Notes: generated from the sequence alone by a model not told the origin. Shown: positions 31,764 to 40,811, counted from the first letter of the stretch. The stretch is 46,023 nt of DNA from Natronomonas sp. (GCF_028274965.1 NZ_JAQCNO010000001.1:1-46023), one strand, 5' to 3'. A program made the numbers and translations.

Positions 31764-32228
31764 TCAGGGGAGGTACCTGACGCTGACGACGCCGGCGTCG
31801 CTGCGGACCTCGACGCGGTCGACGCCGAGACGGGCCGCGCGGACGAGCGTCGCCTCGTCCTCGAGGACGTCCCGCGTCGCCGCCTCGGTCCGTTCTTCGG
31901 GAACCGTGAGGACGTGGAGTTCCCCGTCGCCCGCCCGCGGCTCGGCCGTCACCTCCCCGGCCGGCTGCTCGGCGGCGATCTCCCGCTCCTGACGCGTCGG
32001 GGGTTCGGGGCTCTCCTCGACGGTCACGCGGCTCCGCGAGTCGACGTCGACGAGCCGGTATGTCACCTCCATCGGCGGCTCCGGCTCGACGGTGCCCTCT
32101 ACGACGTCGCCGGTCTCGACGCCGGGGTTCTCGGCGAGGGTGTGCACCTGGCCCCGCTCGACGTCTTTCAGCACCGCCGCGTCCGACTCGGCGTGCGTCA
32201 CCAGAAACCGACCGTCCTGTTCGCTCAT
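31764..32228 (-). CDS. Haloarchaeal conserved protein (resembles DUF5812)
   Basis: This 154-residue protein begins MSEQDGRFLVTHAESDAAVL, with LAENPGVETGDVVEGTVEPEPPMEVTYRLVDV, and ends EATLVRAARLGVDRVEVRSDAGVVSVRYLP. The N-terminal half is an OB/TRAM-like beta domain, which could contact RNA. I believe it belongs to the haloarchaeal DUF5812 family, from memory. It sits one base ahead of an RNA ligase gene, suggesting a partner in RNA repair, but that is inference from arrangement only. The gene is divergent from pgi. Confidence 0.82.
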   Translation of the reverse strand: MSEQDGRFLVTHAESDAAVLKDVERGQVHTLAENPGVETGDVVEGTVEPEPPMEVTYRLVDVDSRSRVTVEESPEPPTRQEREIAAEQPAGEVTAEPRAGDGELHVLTVPEERTEAATRDVLEDEATLVRAARLGVDRVEVRSDAGVVSVRYLP

Positions 32229-32287
32229 ACCCGACCCGAGGCGTCCGGTGCCCTTCGGGGTTTCGGGGCGGGCGCTACCGGTAGGCC

Positions 32288-32294
32288 CTTTAGC
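32288..32294 (+). promoter_or_regulatory. TATA-like box of pgi
   Basis: CTTTAGC, 21-27 bases ahead of the pgi ATG. Confidence 0.45.
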
Positions 32295-32314
32295 GTCGGG
32301 TCGGCAGGTGCGGT

Positions 32315-33592
32315 ATGCACGTCGATTACGGGAACGCGCTCGCCTCGGAGGCCGTCACGGGCGTTTCCGAGTCCTCGCTCGAGGCCCTCGAGGGGCGCGT
32401 CGAGCGGGCCCACGATCGCATCGAAAGCGAAATCGAATCGCGGACGTTCGGGTACGCGAGCCTCGCGCTGCCGGCGGACACCGACGCGGCGGCGATCGAT
32501 GCGACCGTCGCGGGGTTCGACCCGGAGGCCGTGTTGACCGTCGGCATCGGCGGGTCCGCACTCGGCGCGGACGCCATCACGGAGGCCCTCGGCGTCCGGG
32601 AGCACTACAGCCTCGACAACGTCGATCCGGCCCTGACCGACCGACTGCTCGGGGAGCTCCCGCTCGAATCGACGCTCGTCAACGTCGTCTCGCGGTCCGG
32701 AACGACCGCCGAAACGCTCGCGAACTTCCTCGTCGTCCGCTCGGCGATGGCCGAGGCCGGCGTCGACTGGACGGAGCGGACGGTCGTCACGACCGGCGAC
32801 TCCGGGCCGCTCAGGGAGCTCGCCGACGAACGCGGCCTGCCGACCTGCCGCGTTCCCGAGGGCGTCCCCGGGCGCTTTTCTGCGCTGTCGGCGGTGGGGC
32901 TGCTCCCCGCCGCCGCGCTCGGCTGCGACATCGAGGCGATACTCGACGGCGGGGCCGAGGGCCGGGCCGGGCTGTCGCCGTCGCTGTCGGGCGCGCCCGC
33001 CTACGCCTACGGTGCGGTCGCGTACGCGCTCGAACAGCGCGGCGCGACGACGAACGCCTTCGTCCCCTACGCCGAGGCCCTCGAACCGTTCGCCGAGTGG
33101 TTCGCCCAACTGTGGGCCGAAAGCTTGGGCAAGGACGGCCTCGGACAGACGCCGGCCCGAGCCCTCGGGGCGACCGACCAACACTCCCAACTACAGCTGT
33201 ACCGCGCCGGCCGGAGGGACAAACTCGTGACGCTGCTTCGCCCGACCGAACGGGAGGACCGCGCGATCCCGGAGACGGACGTCGGGGCGCTGTCGTATCT
33301 CGGCGGCGGGACGCTCGGCGGGCTGATCGACGCCGAGTTCGAGGCGACGGAGGCCTCGCTGGCCGCCGCCGGACAGCCCAACGTCCGCCTCGAGATCGAC
33401 CGCATCGACGCCCGGAGCGTCGGCCGGCTCCTCTACGACCTCGAGGCCGCCTGCGTGCTGTACGGGGAGCTCTCCGGCGTCGAGACGTTCACGCAGCCGG
33501 CCGTCGAGTGGGGCAAGCGGGCGACACGGCGACTGCTCGAGGACGACTCCGACGCGGCGCTCGAAGAGAAGACGCGCCGCCGCGTCGAGTAG
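32315..33592 (+). CDS. pgi: Glucose-6-phosphate isomerase
   Basis: This 425-residue PGI-superfamily enzyme interconverts glucose-6-phosphate and fructose-6-phosphate. VLTVGIGGSALGADAITEAL and VNVVSRSGTTAETLANF bind the sugar phosphate. EGVPGRFSALSAVGLLPAAA and ATDQHSQLQLYRAG carry the catalytic glutamate/histidine region, and the C-terminal VETFTQPAVEWGK holds the conserved lysine. The length is typical of haloarchaeal Pgi, used mainly in gluconeogenesis. A TATA box at 32288 implies a leaderless transcript. Confidence 0.95.
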   Translation: MHVDYGNALASEAVTGVSESSLEALEGRVERAHDRIESEIESRTFGYASLALPADTDAAAIDATVAGFDPEAVLTVGIGGSALGADAITEALGVREHYSLDNVDPALTDRLLGELPLESTLVNVVSRSGTTAETLANFLVVRSAMAEAGVDWTERTVVTTGDSGPLRELADERGLPTCRVPEGVPGRFSALSAVGLLPAAALGCDIEAILDGGAEGRAGLSPSLSGAPAYAYGAVAYALEQRGATTNAFVPYAEALEPFAEWFAQLWAESLGKDGLGQTPARALGATDQHSQLQLYRAGRRDKLVTLLRPTEREDRAIPETDVGALSYLGGGTLGGLIDAEFEATEASLAAAGQPNVRLEIDRIDARSVGRLLYDLEAACVLYGELSGVETFTQPAVEWGKRATRRLLEDDSDAALEEKTRRRVE

Positions 33593-33594
33593 GC

Positions 33595-34335
33595 TCAGAC
33601 CACCCCGACGGCCTCGACGTAGCTGAGCCCGAACGTGATCGCGTTGTAACAGCCGTGTGCGAGCACCGGCACGAGGAGGTTCCCCGTGTGCTCGTACACC
33701 GTGCCCAGGATTGCCCCGAGCGGCAGCACGATCACGAGCAGGGTCACGAGGGTTCCGGCCAGGTTCGTCGGATCGAGGTACGCGAAGACGTGCGTCGCCG
33801 CGAAGATGACCGCGGCGATGGCGACGGCGCTGTTGGTGTCGAAGGGCTCGCCGAGCCGCGTCTGGACGATGCCCCGATAGAGGAACTCCTCGGCGGGCCC
33901 GACGAGAAGCAGCGAGATCGGGACGAACGCGAGCCCGACGGCGGGGTTCGCCCTGATGCTGTCCCCGATGTTGTGCTCGACGATCGGCAGCCCCAGGCGG
34001 GTGACGAGCGCCGACACGGCGACGGCGAGCCCGAACAGGACGACCACGGTTGCCACCGTCCACAGCCCGTCCCGGACCGACGGCGAGCGGAGCCGGACGT
34101 ACGACAGCGGGAGCCCGTACCGGAGCAGATACACCGCCCCGACGCCGGCGACCCCGGCGTACGTCCCGACCGTGAACACGAGCTGTCCCGGCAGGCTGTC
34201 GATCGGTACCGACAGCGGGGTGCCGACCAGTCCGAACGTCACGATGCCGAGAAGGAACCCGACGAGCAGTCCGACGGTGCCGAGCGCGGCCATCGACGCG
34301 GCCACGAACCCGGGGCGGGCCGATCGTTCGCTCAT
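33595..34335 (-). CDS. CPBP-family intramembrane metalloprotease
   Basis: This 246-residue protein has about seven hydrophobic helices and the CPBP (Rce1/type II CAAX-like) motifs: GPAEEFLYRG gives the EExxxR, VIFAATHVFAY the FxxxH, and VLAHGCYNAITF the HxxxN. In bacteria and archaea such proteins are often linked to bacteriocin self-protection or protein processing; the substrate is unknown here. A TATA-like GATTAAGC (plus-strand reading) lies 24-31 bases upstream of the ATG. The gene is convergent with pgi. Confidence 0.92.
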   Translation of the reverse strand: MSERSARPGFVAASMAALGTVGLLVGFLLGIVTFGLVGTPLSVPIDSLPGQLVFTVGTYAGVAGVGAVYLLRYGLPLSYVRLRSPSVRDGLWTVATVVVLFGLAVAVSALVTRLGLPIVEHNIGDSIRANPAVGLAFVPISLLLVGPAEEFLYRGIVQTRLGEPFDTNSAVAIAAVIFAATHVFAYLDPTNLAGTLVTLLVIVLPLGAILGTVYEHTGNLLVPVLAHGCYNAITFGLSYVEAVGVV

Positions 34336-34358
34336 TGCCGGCCGTACGACCGTGTGTA

Positions 34359-34366
34359 GATTAAGC
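34359..34366 (-). promoter_or_regulatory. TATA-like box of the CPBP protease gene
   Basis: GCTTAATC on the minus strand, 24-31 bases before the start codon. Confidence 0.45.
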
Positions 34367-34409
34367 CTGTCCGTCCGCGGCTCGCGGCCGTCCGATCGCC
34401 GCCCGCGAG

Positions 34410-34865
34410 TCAGGGGCGCTTTCGCTCGAGGCCGCTGCCGCAGATCTCACAGCGGTCGCGGTCCTCCTCGAAGACCCGACCGCAGCCCTGGCACTGAAAG
34501 CGCCACTCGAGGCGCTCGTCGATCCCCTCCTGTGCGATGACGTCGACTGTGATGTCGAGCTTCTCGGCGACGTTCTGCATCGCGTAGTCGTCGGTGACGA
34601 GCGTCGCGTCCAACTCGAAGGCCGTCGCGAGCAGGCGGACGTCGGTCCGCGACAGCGTCCCGGCGTCGCCGGTCTCCCGGGCGGCCCGCTCGGTCCGCTC
34701 GACGGTCTCGGCGTCGGGAACGTGGATCCGCATGCCGGACCCCTCAAGCGCGTCGAAGCGGTACCCGGCCTCGTCCTCGAGTTCCTCGCGGACCATCGGG
34801 ATCGTCGCGATCGGTTCGTCCGTCGCGTACTCGTCGATAAAGGCCGACGAATCGAGGACCTGCAT
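34410..34865 (-). CDS. nob1: NOB1 endonuclease
   Basis: This 151-residue PIN-domain protein, [13 protein letters not shown], has the first catalytic aspartate in DSSAF, an acidic residue at REELED and later [15 protein letters not shown] and [12 protein letters not shown]. Then comes a zinc ribbon [10 protein letters not shown]...[12 protein letters not shown]1 trims the 3' end of 16S rRNA precursor in the late pre-30S particle. Domain order and size match archaeal NOB1. It lies 5 bases after a PRC-barrel gene and immediately upstream of the CPBP gene. Confidence 0.93.
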   Translation of the reverse strand: MQVLDSSAFIDEYATDEPIATIPMVREELEDEAGYRFDALEGSGMRIHVPDAETVERTERAARETGDAGTLSRTDVRLLATAFELDATLVTDDYAMQNVAEKLDITVDVIAQEGIDERLEWRFQCQGCGRVFEEDRDRCEICGSGLERKRP

Positions 34866-34870
34866 CGAAC

Positions 34871-35110
34871 TCAGCGGTCGACGACGATGGTGTCTTTGAC
34901 CGCCTGAACGCGGTTTACCGGCACGCGGTAGTTGCCCTGTTCGTCGCGTTCGAACTCGAGGTCGTCGGCCCGCTGTGCGGGATCGAGAACGAGGTACTGC
35001 AGCGATCCCGTCCGGAGGTCGGCGGTGATGTTGTACAGCGTTCCGAGGTTGGCCCCGTCCGATCCCATGATCTCCTTCTCCGAGAGGTTCTCCGCGAGTA
35101 TCCCAGCCAT
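34871..35110 (-). CDS. PRC-barrel domain protein
   Basis: This 79-residue protein starts [20 protein letters not shown], continues [25 protein letters not shown], and ends [15 protein letters not shown]. The PRC barrel resembles that of RimM and of archaeal homologues that help assemble the small ribosomal subunit. Co-operonic NOB1 supports a rRNA-processing role. ATG at 35110 is the family start; an in-frame upstream Met adds unrelated residues. Confidence 0.9.
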   Translation of the reverse strand: MAGILAENLSEKEIMGSDGANLGTLYNITADLRTGSLQYLVLDPAQRADDLEFERDEQGNYRVPVNRVQAVKDTIVVDR

Positions 35111-35242
35111 GTCTCGGCGTTGATCGTTGTACGGTATCAACGTTCGGGTCGGCGACGGACCCACCGATGCCCCGGCGTCGTCGTTCCCGGCAGCGTCCAA
35201 CGGAGGCCGGGCCGTCCGGACGGCGAGTCGACATTGAAACGG

Positions 35243-35249
35243 TTATATG
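35243..35249 (+). promoter_or_regulatory. TATA-like box of infB
   Basis: TTATATG, 41-47 bases ahead of the ATG, implying a leader of about 20 bases. Confidence 0.5.
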
Positions 35250-35289
35250 ACCGCGGCGGCGACAAAAACGTAAGGTAAGGGTCTTTTCT

Positions 35290-37098
35290 ATGTCTGAATC
35301 CGACACCACGGACGCCGGGAACGCGCCGGAGCTGCGGACGCCGATCGTCGCCGTCCTCGGCCACGTCGACCACGGGAAGACGAGCCTCCTTGATGAGGTC
35401 CGCGGCTCGGCCGTCACGGCGGGCGAGGCGGGCGCGATAACCCAACACATCGGCGCGACGGCGGTCCCGCTCGCGACGATCTCCGAGATCGCCGGCTCCC
35501 TCGTCGACCCAGACGACTTCGACCTTCCCGGGCTCTTGTTTATCGACACGCCGGGGCATCACTCCTTTTCGACGCTGCGCTCTCGCGGCGGCGCGCTCGC
35601 CGACATCGCCATCCTCGTCGTCGACGTCAACGACGGCTTCCAGCCCCAGACGTACGAGGCGCTGAACATCCTCAAGCGGACGCAGACGCCGTTCATCGTG
35701 GCCGCGAACAAGATCGATACGGTCCCCGGGTGGAACCCCAACCCCGACGATCCGGTCCAGACGACCCTCGAGGCACAGAGCGACCGGGCCGAGTCTAGGC
35801 TCAACGAACAGCTCTACGAGATCATCGGCCAGCTCTCCGACGAGGGCTTCTCGGCGGACATGTACTGGCGCGTCCAGAACTTCCGGGAGAACATCGGCGT
35901 CGTCCCCGTCTCCGCCGAGACCGGCGAGGGGATCCCGGACCTGCTGACGGTGCTCATGGGGCTCTCCCAGCGGTACCTGAAAGACGAGATGTCGATCGAC
36001 ACCGACGGCCCGGGGGTCGGAACGGTGCTCGAGGTCAAGGACGAACGCGGCTTCGGGACGACGCTCGATACCGTCCTCTACGACGGGACGATCCGGGCGG
36101 ACGACACGATCGTCGTCGGCGGGCAGAACGAGCCGATCCTCACCGACGTCCGGGCGCTCCTCCAGCCCCAGCCGCTCGCGGAGATCAGGACCGAACGGCA
36201 GTTCGAGCAGGTCGAGTCGGTCCGCGCCGCGGCCGGCGTCAAGATCGCCGCGCCGGATCTCGACGACGCGATGGCCGGCGCGCCGGTCCGGGTCGTCCGG
36301 GACCGGAACGTCGAGGAGATCGTCGCGGCGGTCCGGGCCGAACTCGCCGACATCGAGGTCAGCACCGACGAGCGGGGCCTCGTCGTCAAGGCCGACACGC
36401 TCGGGTCCCTCGAGGCCATCGCCAGCAACCTCAAGGACGCCGAGATCCCGATCGTTCGCGCGGAGGTCGGCGACGTCGCCCCCCGGGACGTGGCCGTCGC
36501 CTCGACCGCCGAGGACCCGAAGAACAAGGCAATCTTGGGGTTCAACGTCGAGGTGCTCGACGACGCCGAGGCGGAGATCGAGACCACCGGCGTCGATCTG
36601 TTCGCCGACGACGTCATCTACCAGCTCGTCGAGGAGTACGAAGCGCACGTCGCCGCGATCGAGGACGCCCAACAGGAGCAGATCCTCGACAAGATCCAGC
36701 GGCCCTGTCGGTTCCGGATCCTCGAGGACCACGTCTTCCGGCAGTCCAACCCCGCCGTCGTCGGCGTCGAGGTGCTCTCGGGAACGCTCAAGCGGAACTC
36801 CCGGGTCGTCGCGTGGGCGGGCAACGAACCCGAACGCGTCGGGGAGCTGAAATCGCTTCAGGACGCCGGCGAGGACATCGACTCGGCGCGGGCCGGCGAG
36901 TCCGTCGCCGCCTCGATCGACGGCCCGACCGTCGGCCGCCAGATCAACGAGGGCGACGAGCTCTGGACGGAGATCCCCGAAAAGCACGCGAAGATCCTCG
37001 AACAGGAGCTCGCCGACGAGATCCCCGCCGACGAGCTCGAAGCCCTCCGGATGTACCTCGACAACCACCGAAAGCGCGACCCCTTCTGGGGGAAGTAG
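35290..37098 (+). CDS. infB: Translation initiation factor IF-2/aIF5B
   Basis: This 602-residue GTPase joins ribosomal subunits at initiation. G1 is [13 protein letters not shown]3 [17 protein letters not shown]4 [12 protein letters not shown], and G5 [10 protein letters not shown]. Domain II follows ([25 protein letters not shown]), and the C-terminal domains III-IV end [12 protein letters not shown], the archaeal/eukaryotic style. The bacterial N-terminal extension is absent, fitting aIF5B. No intein disrupts the G motifs. Confidence 0.96.
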   Translation: MSESDTTDAGNAPELRTPIVAVLGHVDHGKTSLLDEVRGSAVTAGEAGAITQHIGATAVPLATISEIAGSLVDPDDFDLPGLLFIDTPGHHSFSTLRSRGGALADIAILVVDVNDGFQPQTYEALNILKRTQTPFIVAANKIDTVPGWNPNPDDPVQTTLEAQSDRAESRLNEQLYEIIGQLSDEGFSADMYWRVQNFRENIGVVPVSAETGEGIPDLLTVLMGLSQRYLKDEMSIDTDGPGVGTVLEVKDERGFGTTLDTVLYDGTIRADDTIVVGGQNEPILTDVRALLQPQPLAEIRTERQFEQVESVRAAAGVKIAAPDLDDAMAGAPVRVVRDRNVEEIVAAVRAELADIEVSTDERGLVVKADTLGSLEAIASNLKDAEIPIVRAEVGDVAPRDVAVASTAEDPKNKAILGFNVEVLDDAEAEIETTGVDLFADDVIYQLVEEYEAHVAAIEDAQQEQILDKIQRPCRFRILEDHVFRQSNPAVVGVEVLSGTLKRNSRVVAWAGNEPERVGELKSLQDAGEDIDSARAGESVAASIDGPTVGRQINEGDELWTEIPEKHAKILEQELADEIPADELEALRMYLDNHRKRDPFWGK

Positions 37099-37143
37099 AC
37101 CCCGGACCCGAGGCCGCGCCCGCCCGCGACCGCGAGTAATGAG

Positions 37144-37151
37144 ATTTAATT
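37144..37151 (+). promoter_or_regulatory. TATA-like box of the 62-residue membrane protein gene
   Basis: ATTTAATT, 24-31 bases ahead of GTG 37175. The box lies inside the first codons of the longer ATG frame from 37139, which argues against that ATG. Confidence 0.5.
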
Positions 37152-37174
37152 ACCTCCGGTCGGTAGATGGGGGC

Positions 37175-37363
37175 GTGCCGGAAACGCCAGCCCCGACGCT
37201 GACCCGATACGACGGCCTCCTCGCCGCGATGCCGGCCTCCGTCGCCGGCGGTGTCGCCGCCGCCTGGTGGTCGACGCTGTCGGTGTTCGCCGGGATCGGG
37301 GTCGGCGGCGGCGTCGCCGCCGCTCTCGTCGCCGTTTCGCTGTTTGTCGTCCCGCCGGAGTGA
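37175..37363 (+). CDS. Small membrane protein
   Basis: The product, beginning at GTG as MPETPAPTLTRYDGLLAAMP, has 62 residues and two hydrophobic segments, ASVAGGVAAAWWSTLSVFAG and GVAAALVAVSLFVVPPE. I chose GTG 37175 over ATG 37139 because a TATA box lies 24-31 bases upstream of the GTG and would overlap the longer form's codons. The function is unknown; similar short two-helix proteins are common in haloarchaea. Confidence 0.75.
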   Translation: MPETPAPTLTRYDGLLAAMPASVAGGVAAAWWSTLSVFAGIGVGGGVAAALVAVSLFVVPPE

Positions 37364-37381
37364 CAGCGTCGACCCGGACCG

Positions 37382-38413
37382 TCATTTCGGCTCCGCGCCC
37401 GTCCCGCGGTCGACCGCCCCGAGGTCGAACCGACCCTCCGAGACGGGGACGCCCTCGTAGGGGTCGCTCCCGAGCAGTAGCGACCCGTCGAGGTCCGCGT
37501 AATCGAGCAGCGGAAGCAGGTGCGCCGCCGCGGCGATCGACGCGTTCGTCTCGACCATGCAGCCGCACATCACGTCGAGCCCGTGGGCGCGGGCGGCGTG
37601 GATCAACTCGACGGCGGGGGTCAGACCGCCCGTTTTCATCAGCTTCAGGTTCGCGATGTCGCAGCGATCGGCGATCGCCGGGACGTCGGCGGCGGTCCGA
37701 CAGGACTCGTCGGCGGCGATCGGAAGCGGCGAGCGCTCGTAGACGTACCGGAGCCCGTCGGCGTCGCTCGCCGCGACCGGCTGCTCGACGAACTCGACGC
37801 CGAACGCCTCGAGGTCGCGGCACATGTTGACCGCCTCCGTCGGCGTCCACGCCTCGTTCGCGTCGACCCGGATCGTCGCCTCGGGGACCGCCCGCCGGAC
37901 CGCCTCGACGATCTCGACGTCCCGGTCGGTCCCGAGTTTGAGTTTCACCACCGGGTACCCCTCGGCGACCGCCTCCTCGGCGCGCTCGACCATCGCCTCC
38001 GTCCGGTCGATTCCGACCGTAAAGGAGGTGGCCGGACGCGTCGACTCGGCCGAACAGCCGAGGAGCCGATAGACGGGGACCCCGAGGGACTTCCCGGCGA
38101 GGTCCCACAGCGCGACATCGACGGCGGCCTTCGCCGCGGGGTGGCCCCGCACCGTCTCCGACAGCCGGTCTCGGATCGCCTCCCGGGCGTGCGGGTTGCC
38201 GACCGCTTCGGCCGCCTCGAGTAGCTCCGGGAGCAGCGCCTCGACCGTCGCCGTCGTTTCGCCGTACCGCGCGTCCGGCGCTGCCGCCCCGTAGCCCCGT
38301 TCCCCGTCGTGTTCGATAGAGACCACGACGTTCTCGGTCGTCTCGGTCGTCCCGCGGGCGATCCGAAACGGGACGTCGAGCGACAGCCGGACCGTCTCGA
38401 ATCCCGCGTTCAT
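37382..38413 (-). CDS. dgcA: Enolase-superfamily racemase, candidate N-acetyl-D-glutamate racemase
   Basis: This 343-residue protein belongs to the muconate-lactonizing subgroup: FTVGIDRTEAMVERAEEAV, the general base pair in VVKLKLGTDRD, metal ligands in RVDANEAWTP, EQPV and ADES, and NLKLMKTGG with the second lysine. The motif DLDGSLLLG is typical of dipeptide (L-Ala-D/L-Glu) epimerases. Its ATG overlaps the stop of the DUF1611 gene, the same pairing as dgcN-dgcA in D-glutamate catabolism, where this enzyme racemises N-acetyl-D-glutamate. A plain dipeptide epimerase is the alternative. Confidence 0.85.
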   Translation of the reverse strand: MNAGFETVRLSLDVPFRIARGTTETTENVVVSIEHDGERGYGAAAPDARYGETTATVEALLPELLEAAEAVGNPHAREAIRDRLSETVRGHPAAKAAVDVALWDLAGKSLGVPVYRLLGCSAESTRPATSFTVGIDRTEAMVERAEEAVAEGYPVVKLKLGTDRDVEIVEAVRRAVPEATIRVDANEAWTPTEAVNMCRDLEAFGVEFVEQPVAASDADGLRYVYERSPLPIAADESCRTAADVPAIADRCDIANLKLMKTGGLTPAVELIHAARAHGLDVMCGCMVETNASIAAAAHLLPLLDYADLDGSLLLGSDPYEGVPVSEGRFDLGAVDRGTGAEPK

Positions 38414-39423
38414 AGCCGCGAGATCAGGGGCTCGACGCCGCCTCGGACCGGATCGACGGCCGGCGCGCCGAGGGCGGAGCCGTACGCCTCGATCGCCCCC
38501 TCGGCCTCGTCGGCCGGGAGATGCGACGTGTTCAACGCGCCGCCGAGGAGTTCCGCCGGCGCGACCGACTCGGCGAGACGCTGGTACGTCTCCGCGACCG
38601 CGGCGGGCTCGGGGATCGCGAACGACTCGTAGCCGTGGATGCGCTCTCGCCCCGCCTCGTGACAGAGCACGAGTCGGTCCGGCGCCGCCCCGTGGAGGAT
38701 GCCGCAGGTGACCGCCGAGTACGCCGGATGGACGATCGAGCCCTGGCCCTCGACGAAGACGTACTCGTGGTCTTCTGCGGCCTCCCGGACGAGTCGCTCG
38801 GTCGCGCCCGCCGTGAAGTCGCTGACCGTCCGGTCGATCGCGATCCCGCCGCCGGCGATCATGATGCCGGTCTGACCGGTCGGCACGAACGCCGCGTCGA
38901 GCCCGTTGGCGCGGGCCGCCTCGACGAGTTCGAGCGTCGTCGTCATCTTCCCGGTCGAGCAGTCCGTCCCGACCGTCAGGACGATCTCGCTGTCGAGGTC
39001 GCGGGCGACCCCCTCGGCGACGGTGAGGTCGTCCGGCGGCCGCCGGACGTCCCGGAGTTCGACGGCGTGCTCCGCCGCGAGCGCGGCGAACTCCTCGTCG
39101 TCGTTCAGAAGGTAGTGGAGGCCGGCGGTCACGTCCGCGCCCCGCTCGATCGCGGCCCGGACGTCCGGGCGCCAGGAGTCGTCGAACCCGCCGCCGATCG
39201 GCGCGATCCCGATCAGGAGCTCGTCGAAGGCCGCCGCGTCGGCGACGCTCCCGACGACCGGCACGTCTCCCCTATCGGTCCCGGAGACGTGGTCGCCGAC
39301 CGTCGTCCCGGCGCGCTCGCGGTCGAGGACCGCAACGACGTCCTGGTCGCCGTACCGGAGCACGCCGACGGCGGTTTTCGCGCGGTCCGGGAACTTCCCG
39401 TGGGCGAGGATCGCGGTTCGCAT
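38410..39423 (-). CDS. dgcN: DUF1611 protein, candidate D-glutamate N-acetyltransferase
   Basis: This 337-residue protein starts MRTAILAHGKFPDRAKTAVG and has a central P-loop-like VLTVGTDCSTGKMTTTLEL, with FVPTGQTGIMIAGGG and EYVFVEGQGSIVHPAYS. These are the DUF1611 landmarks. In marine bacteria DgcN of this family acetylates D-glutamate, with DgcA then racemising it. The ATG is fixed by a TATA box 23-31 bases upstream. The frame continues upstream without a stop, but those residues are shadow sequence of the peptidyl-tRNA hydrolase gene region. Confidence 0.86.
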   Translation of the reverse strand: MRTAILAHGKFPDRAKTAVGVLRYGDQDVVAVLDRERAGTTVGDHVSGTDRGDVPVVGSVADAAAFDELLIGIAPIGGGFDDSWRPDVRAAIERGADVTAGLHYLLNDDEEFAALAAEHAVELRDVRRPPDDLTVAEGVARDLDSEIVLTVGTDCSTGKMTTTLELVEAARANGLDAAFVPTGQTGIMIAGGGIAIDRTVSDFTAGATERLVREAAEDHEYVFVEGQGSIVHPAYSAVTCGILHGAAPDRLVLCHEAGRERIHGYESFAIPEPAAVAETYQRLAESVAPAELLGGALNTSHLPADEAEGAIEAYGSALGAPAVDPVRGGVEPLISRL

Positions 39424-39445
39424 ACCGGCCTTCAGACCCCGCCGG

Positions 39446-39454
39446 GTAATAAAC
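39446..39454 (-). promoter_or_regulatory. TATA-like box of the dgcN-dgcA pair
   Basis: GTTTATTAC on the minus strand, 23-31 bases ahead of ATG 39423. Confidence 0.55.
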
Positions 39455-39536
39455 GCACCACCGCCGGGGTCGGGCGCGCTCCGATCGCCTCGTCCCACCA
39501 GGCCGGGCCGAAACGAGTCGCCCGCCCCGTCGGGCC

Positions 39537-40415
39537 TCAGAGGCCGTACACGCTGACCGCCCAGAACTCCCTGAAGGCGTCCGGAAGCGCGGCCCGGGGG
39601 GCGCCGGTGGCGTCGACGGCCGCCGTCGCGTCGGCGTCGAACTCGCCGACCAACCGGCGGTCCCCGACGACGTACGAGCGGCCGGCGTCGACGGCTGCGA
39701 GCGCCTCCTCGCAGCGCTCGACGTGGTCTCGGATCTGTTCGTCGCGGATCCGCTCGAAGCGGGACTGCGAGAACCCGCCCTTCGAGTGGTCGCTCTTGAC
39801 GTTGCTCTCGAAGCCCTCGAAGGACACGCGCTCGTCGCCCTCGTAGACGCCGACCGCGAACGTGTCCGACCGGACCAACGCGAGCGCGAACCGCCCGGTC
39901 GGCCGGAGCCACGATCGCTCGATCCGCGGCGTTCGGCCCCACTCGCAGAACGGCTCCGGCGCGAGCGGCGGCCGGAGCGCGGCGGCGAGCACCCCGGCGT
40001 CGTCCGCGCAGACGAGACACGGCGCCGCCCGCGACACGAGCGACGCGTGCTCGCCGAGAACCGACCTGACATCGTCGGGGACGGCGTCCTCGACGTACGC
40101 CGTCAGCACGCTCTCGGGGCGTCCCTCGAAGGAGTCGATCCGGTCGTAGACGGCCTCGACGCGGTCCCCGTGGACCGTCTCCTCGCGGCGGAACCCGACT
40201 TCCGTGGCGTCCGGCTCCGAGGCGAGTTGCCCCTCGAGGTCGGCGATCCGGTCCTGAAGCCGGTTGATCCGCTCCTCGGCGGACTGCTTTGCGCTGACGG
40301 CGTCCGCCCGGCGCTCGCTCTCGGCTTCGAGCCGCGCCTCGAGGCGCTCTCGCTCCTCTTCGAGGGCCTCGATCCGCTCTTTCAGCTCGGTCCGGCCGAG
40401 GATGTCGTCGAGCAT
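39537..40415 (-). CDS. Vms1/Ankzf1-type peptidyl-tRNA hydrolase homologue
   Basis: This 292-residue protein starts with a coiled coil (LKERIEALEEERERLEARLEAE to about residue 70), followed by an eRF1/VLRF1-like fold. The segment KSDHSKGGFSQSRFERIRDE is the Vms1 signature, a GG(x)xQ-containing loop (GGFSQ) that cleaves peptidyl-tRNA on stalled ribosomes. In eukaryotes this releases nascent chains during ribosome quality control. ATG 40415 is preferred to GTG 40424 because a TATA box (40439-40446) lies 24-31 bases upstream. It starts just after a DUF5802-like gene. Confidence 0.85.
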   Translation of the reverse strand: MLDDILGRTELKERIEALEEERERLEARLEAESERRADAVSAKQSAEERINRLQDRIADLEGQLASEPDATEVGFRREETVHGDRVEAVYDRIDSFEGRPESVLTAYVEDAVPDDVRSVLGEHASLVSRAAPCLVCADDAGVLAAALRPPLAPEPFCEWGRTPRIERSWLRPTGRFALALVRSDTFAVGVYEGDERVSFEGFESNVKSDHSKGGFSQSRFERIRDEQIRDHVERCEEALAAVDAGRSYVVGDRRLVGEFDADATAAVDATGAPRAALPDAFREFWAVSVYGL

Positions 40416-40438
40416 CGCCGGCACAACGCCTCCGCGCG

Positions 40439-40446
40439 CCTAAAAC
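40439..40446 (-). promoter_or_regulatory. TATA-like box of the Vms1-like gene
   Basis: GTTTTAGG on the minus strand. It overlaps the stop codon of the upstream gene and lies 24-31 bases ahead of ATG 40415. Confidence 0.45.
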
Positions 40447-40775
40447 CCGGCGGGTCCGTCCGTCCCGAACTGGAGGAACTGCTTTGCGCGCTCGGCCTTC
40501 GCGAGAAACACCTCGCTGAGCGTCGGCGGGTTCTCGATGCCCGCCGCCGACAGCGCGCGCTCCGGTAACGCGAGCGTGCGCTGTGGAACCCCTTCGGCCC
40601 CCCCGACCGCGAGGTGCGTCGGTCCGACCTTCATCACCAGCGGGCACTCGTCGGACTCGTAGAGCTGCTCGTTGACCCGTTCGTGGTGGGCGGCGTGTAT
40701 GGCCGCGCGCTCGCCGTCGTAGGGCTCGACGTAGAGCCGACCGAGGTAGTACCCGCTTGAGAACTGTTCGAACAT
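40440..40775 (-). CDS. Haloarchaeal conserved protein (resembles DUF5802)
   Basis: This 111-residue protein begins MFEQFSSGYYLGRLYVEPYDGERAAIHAAHHERVNEQLY and later has PLVMKVGPTHLAVGG and NPPTLSEVFLAKAERAKQFLQFG. From memory it matches the haloarchaeal DUF5802 family, of unknown function. There is a TATA-like box 28-36 bases upstream. Its end overlaps the promoter of the peptidyl-tRNA hydrolase homologue, so the two may be linked. Confidence 0.82.
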   Translation of the reverse strand: MFEQFSSGYYLGRLYVEPYDGERAAIHAAHHERVNEQLYESDECPLVMKVGPTHLAVGGAEGVPQRTLALPERALSAAGIENPPTLSEVFLAKAERAKQFLQFGTDGPAGF

Positions 40776-40802
40776 GTCTTATTCGTGTGTTACCATGTGA
40801 CA

Positions 40803-40811
40803 CATATAAAC
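40803..40811 (-). promoter_or_regulatory. TATA-like box of the DUF5802-like gene
   Basis: GTTTATATG on the minus strand, 28-36 bases before the ATG at 40775. Confidence 0.55.

Noticed and set aside
32092-34359. A 755-codon plus-strand open frame across pgi and the CPBP gene
   Set aside because: It is arginine-rich nonsense spanning two real genes on different strands; pgi in another frame has all family motifs.
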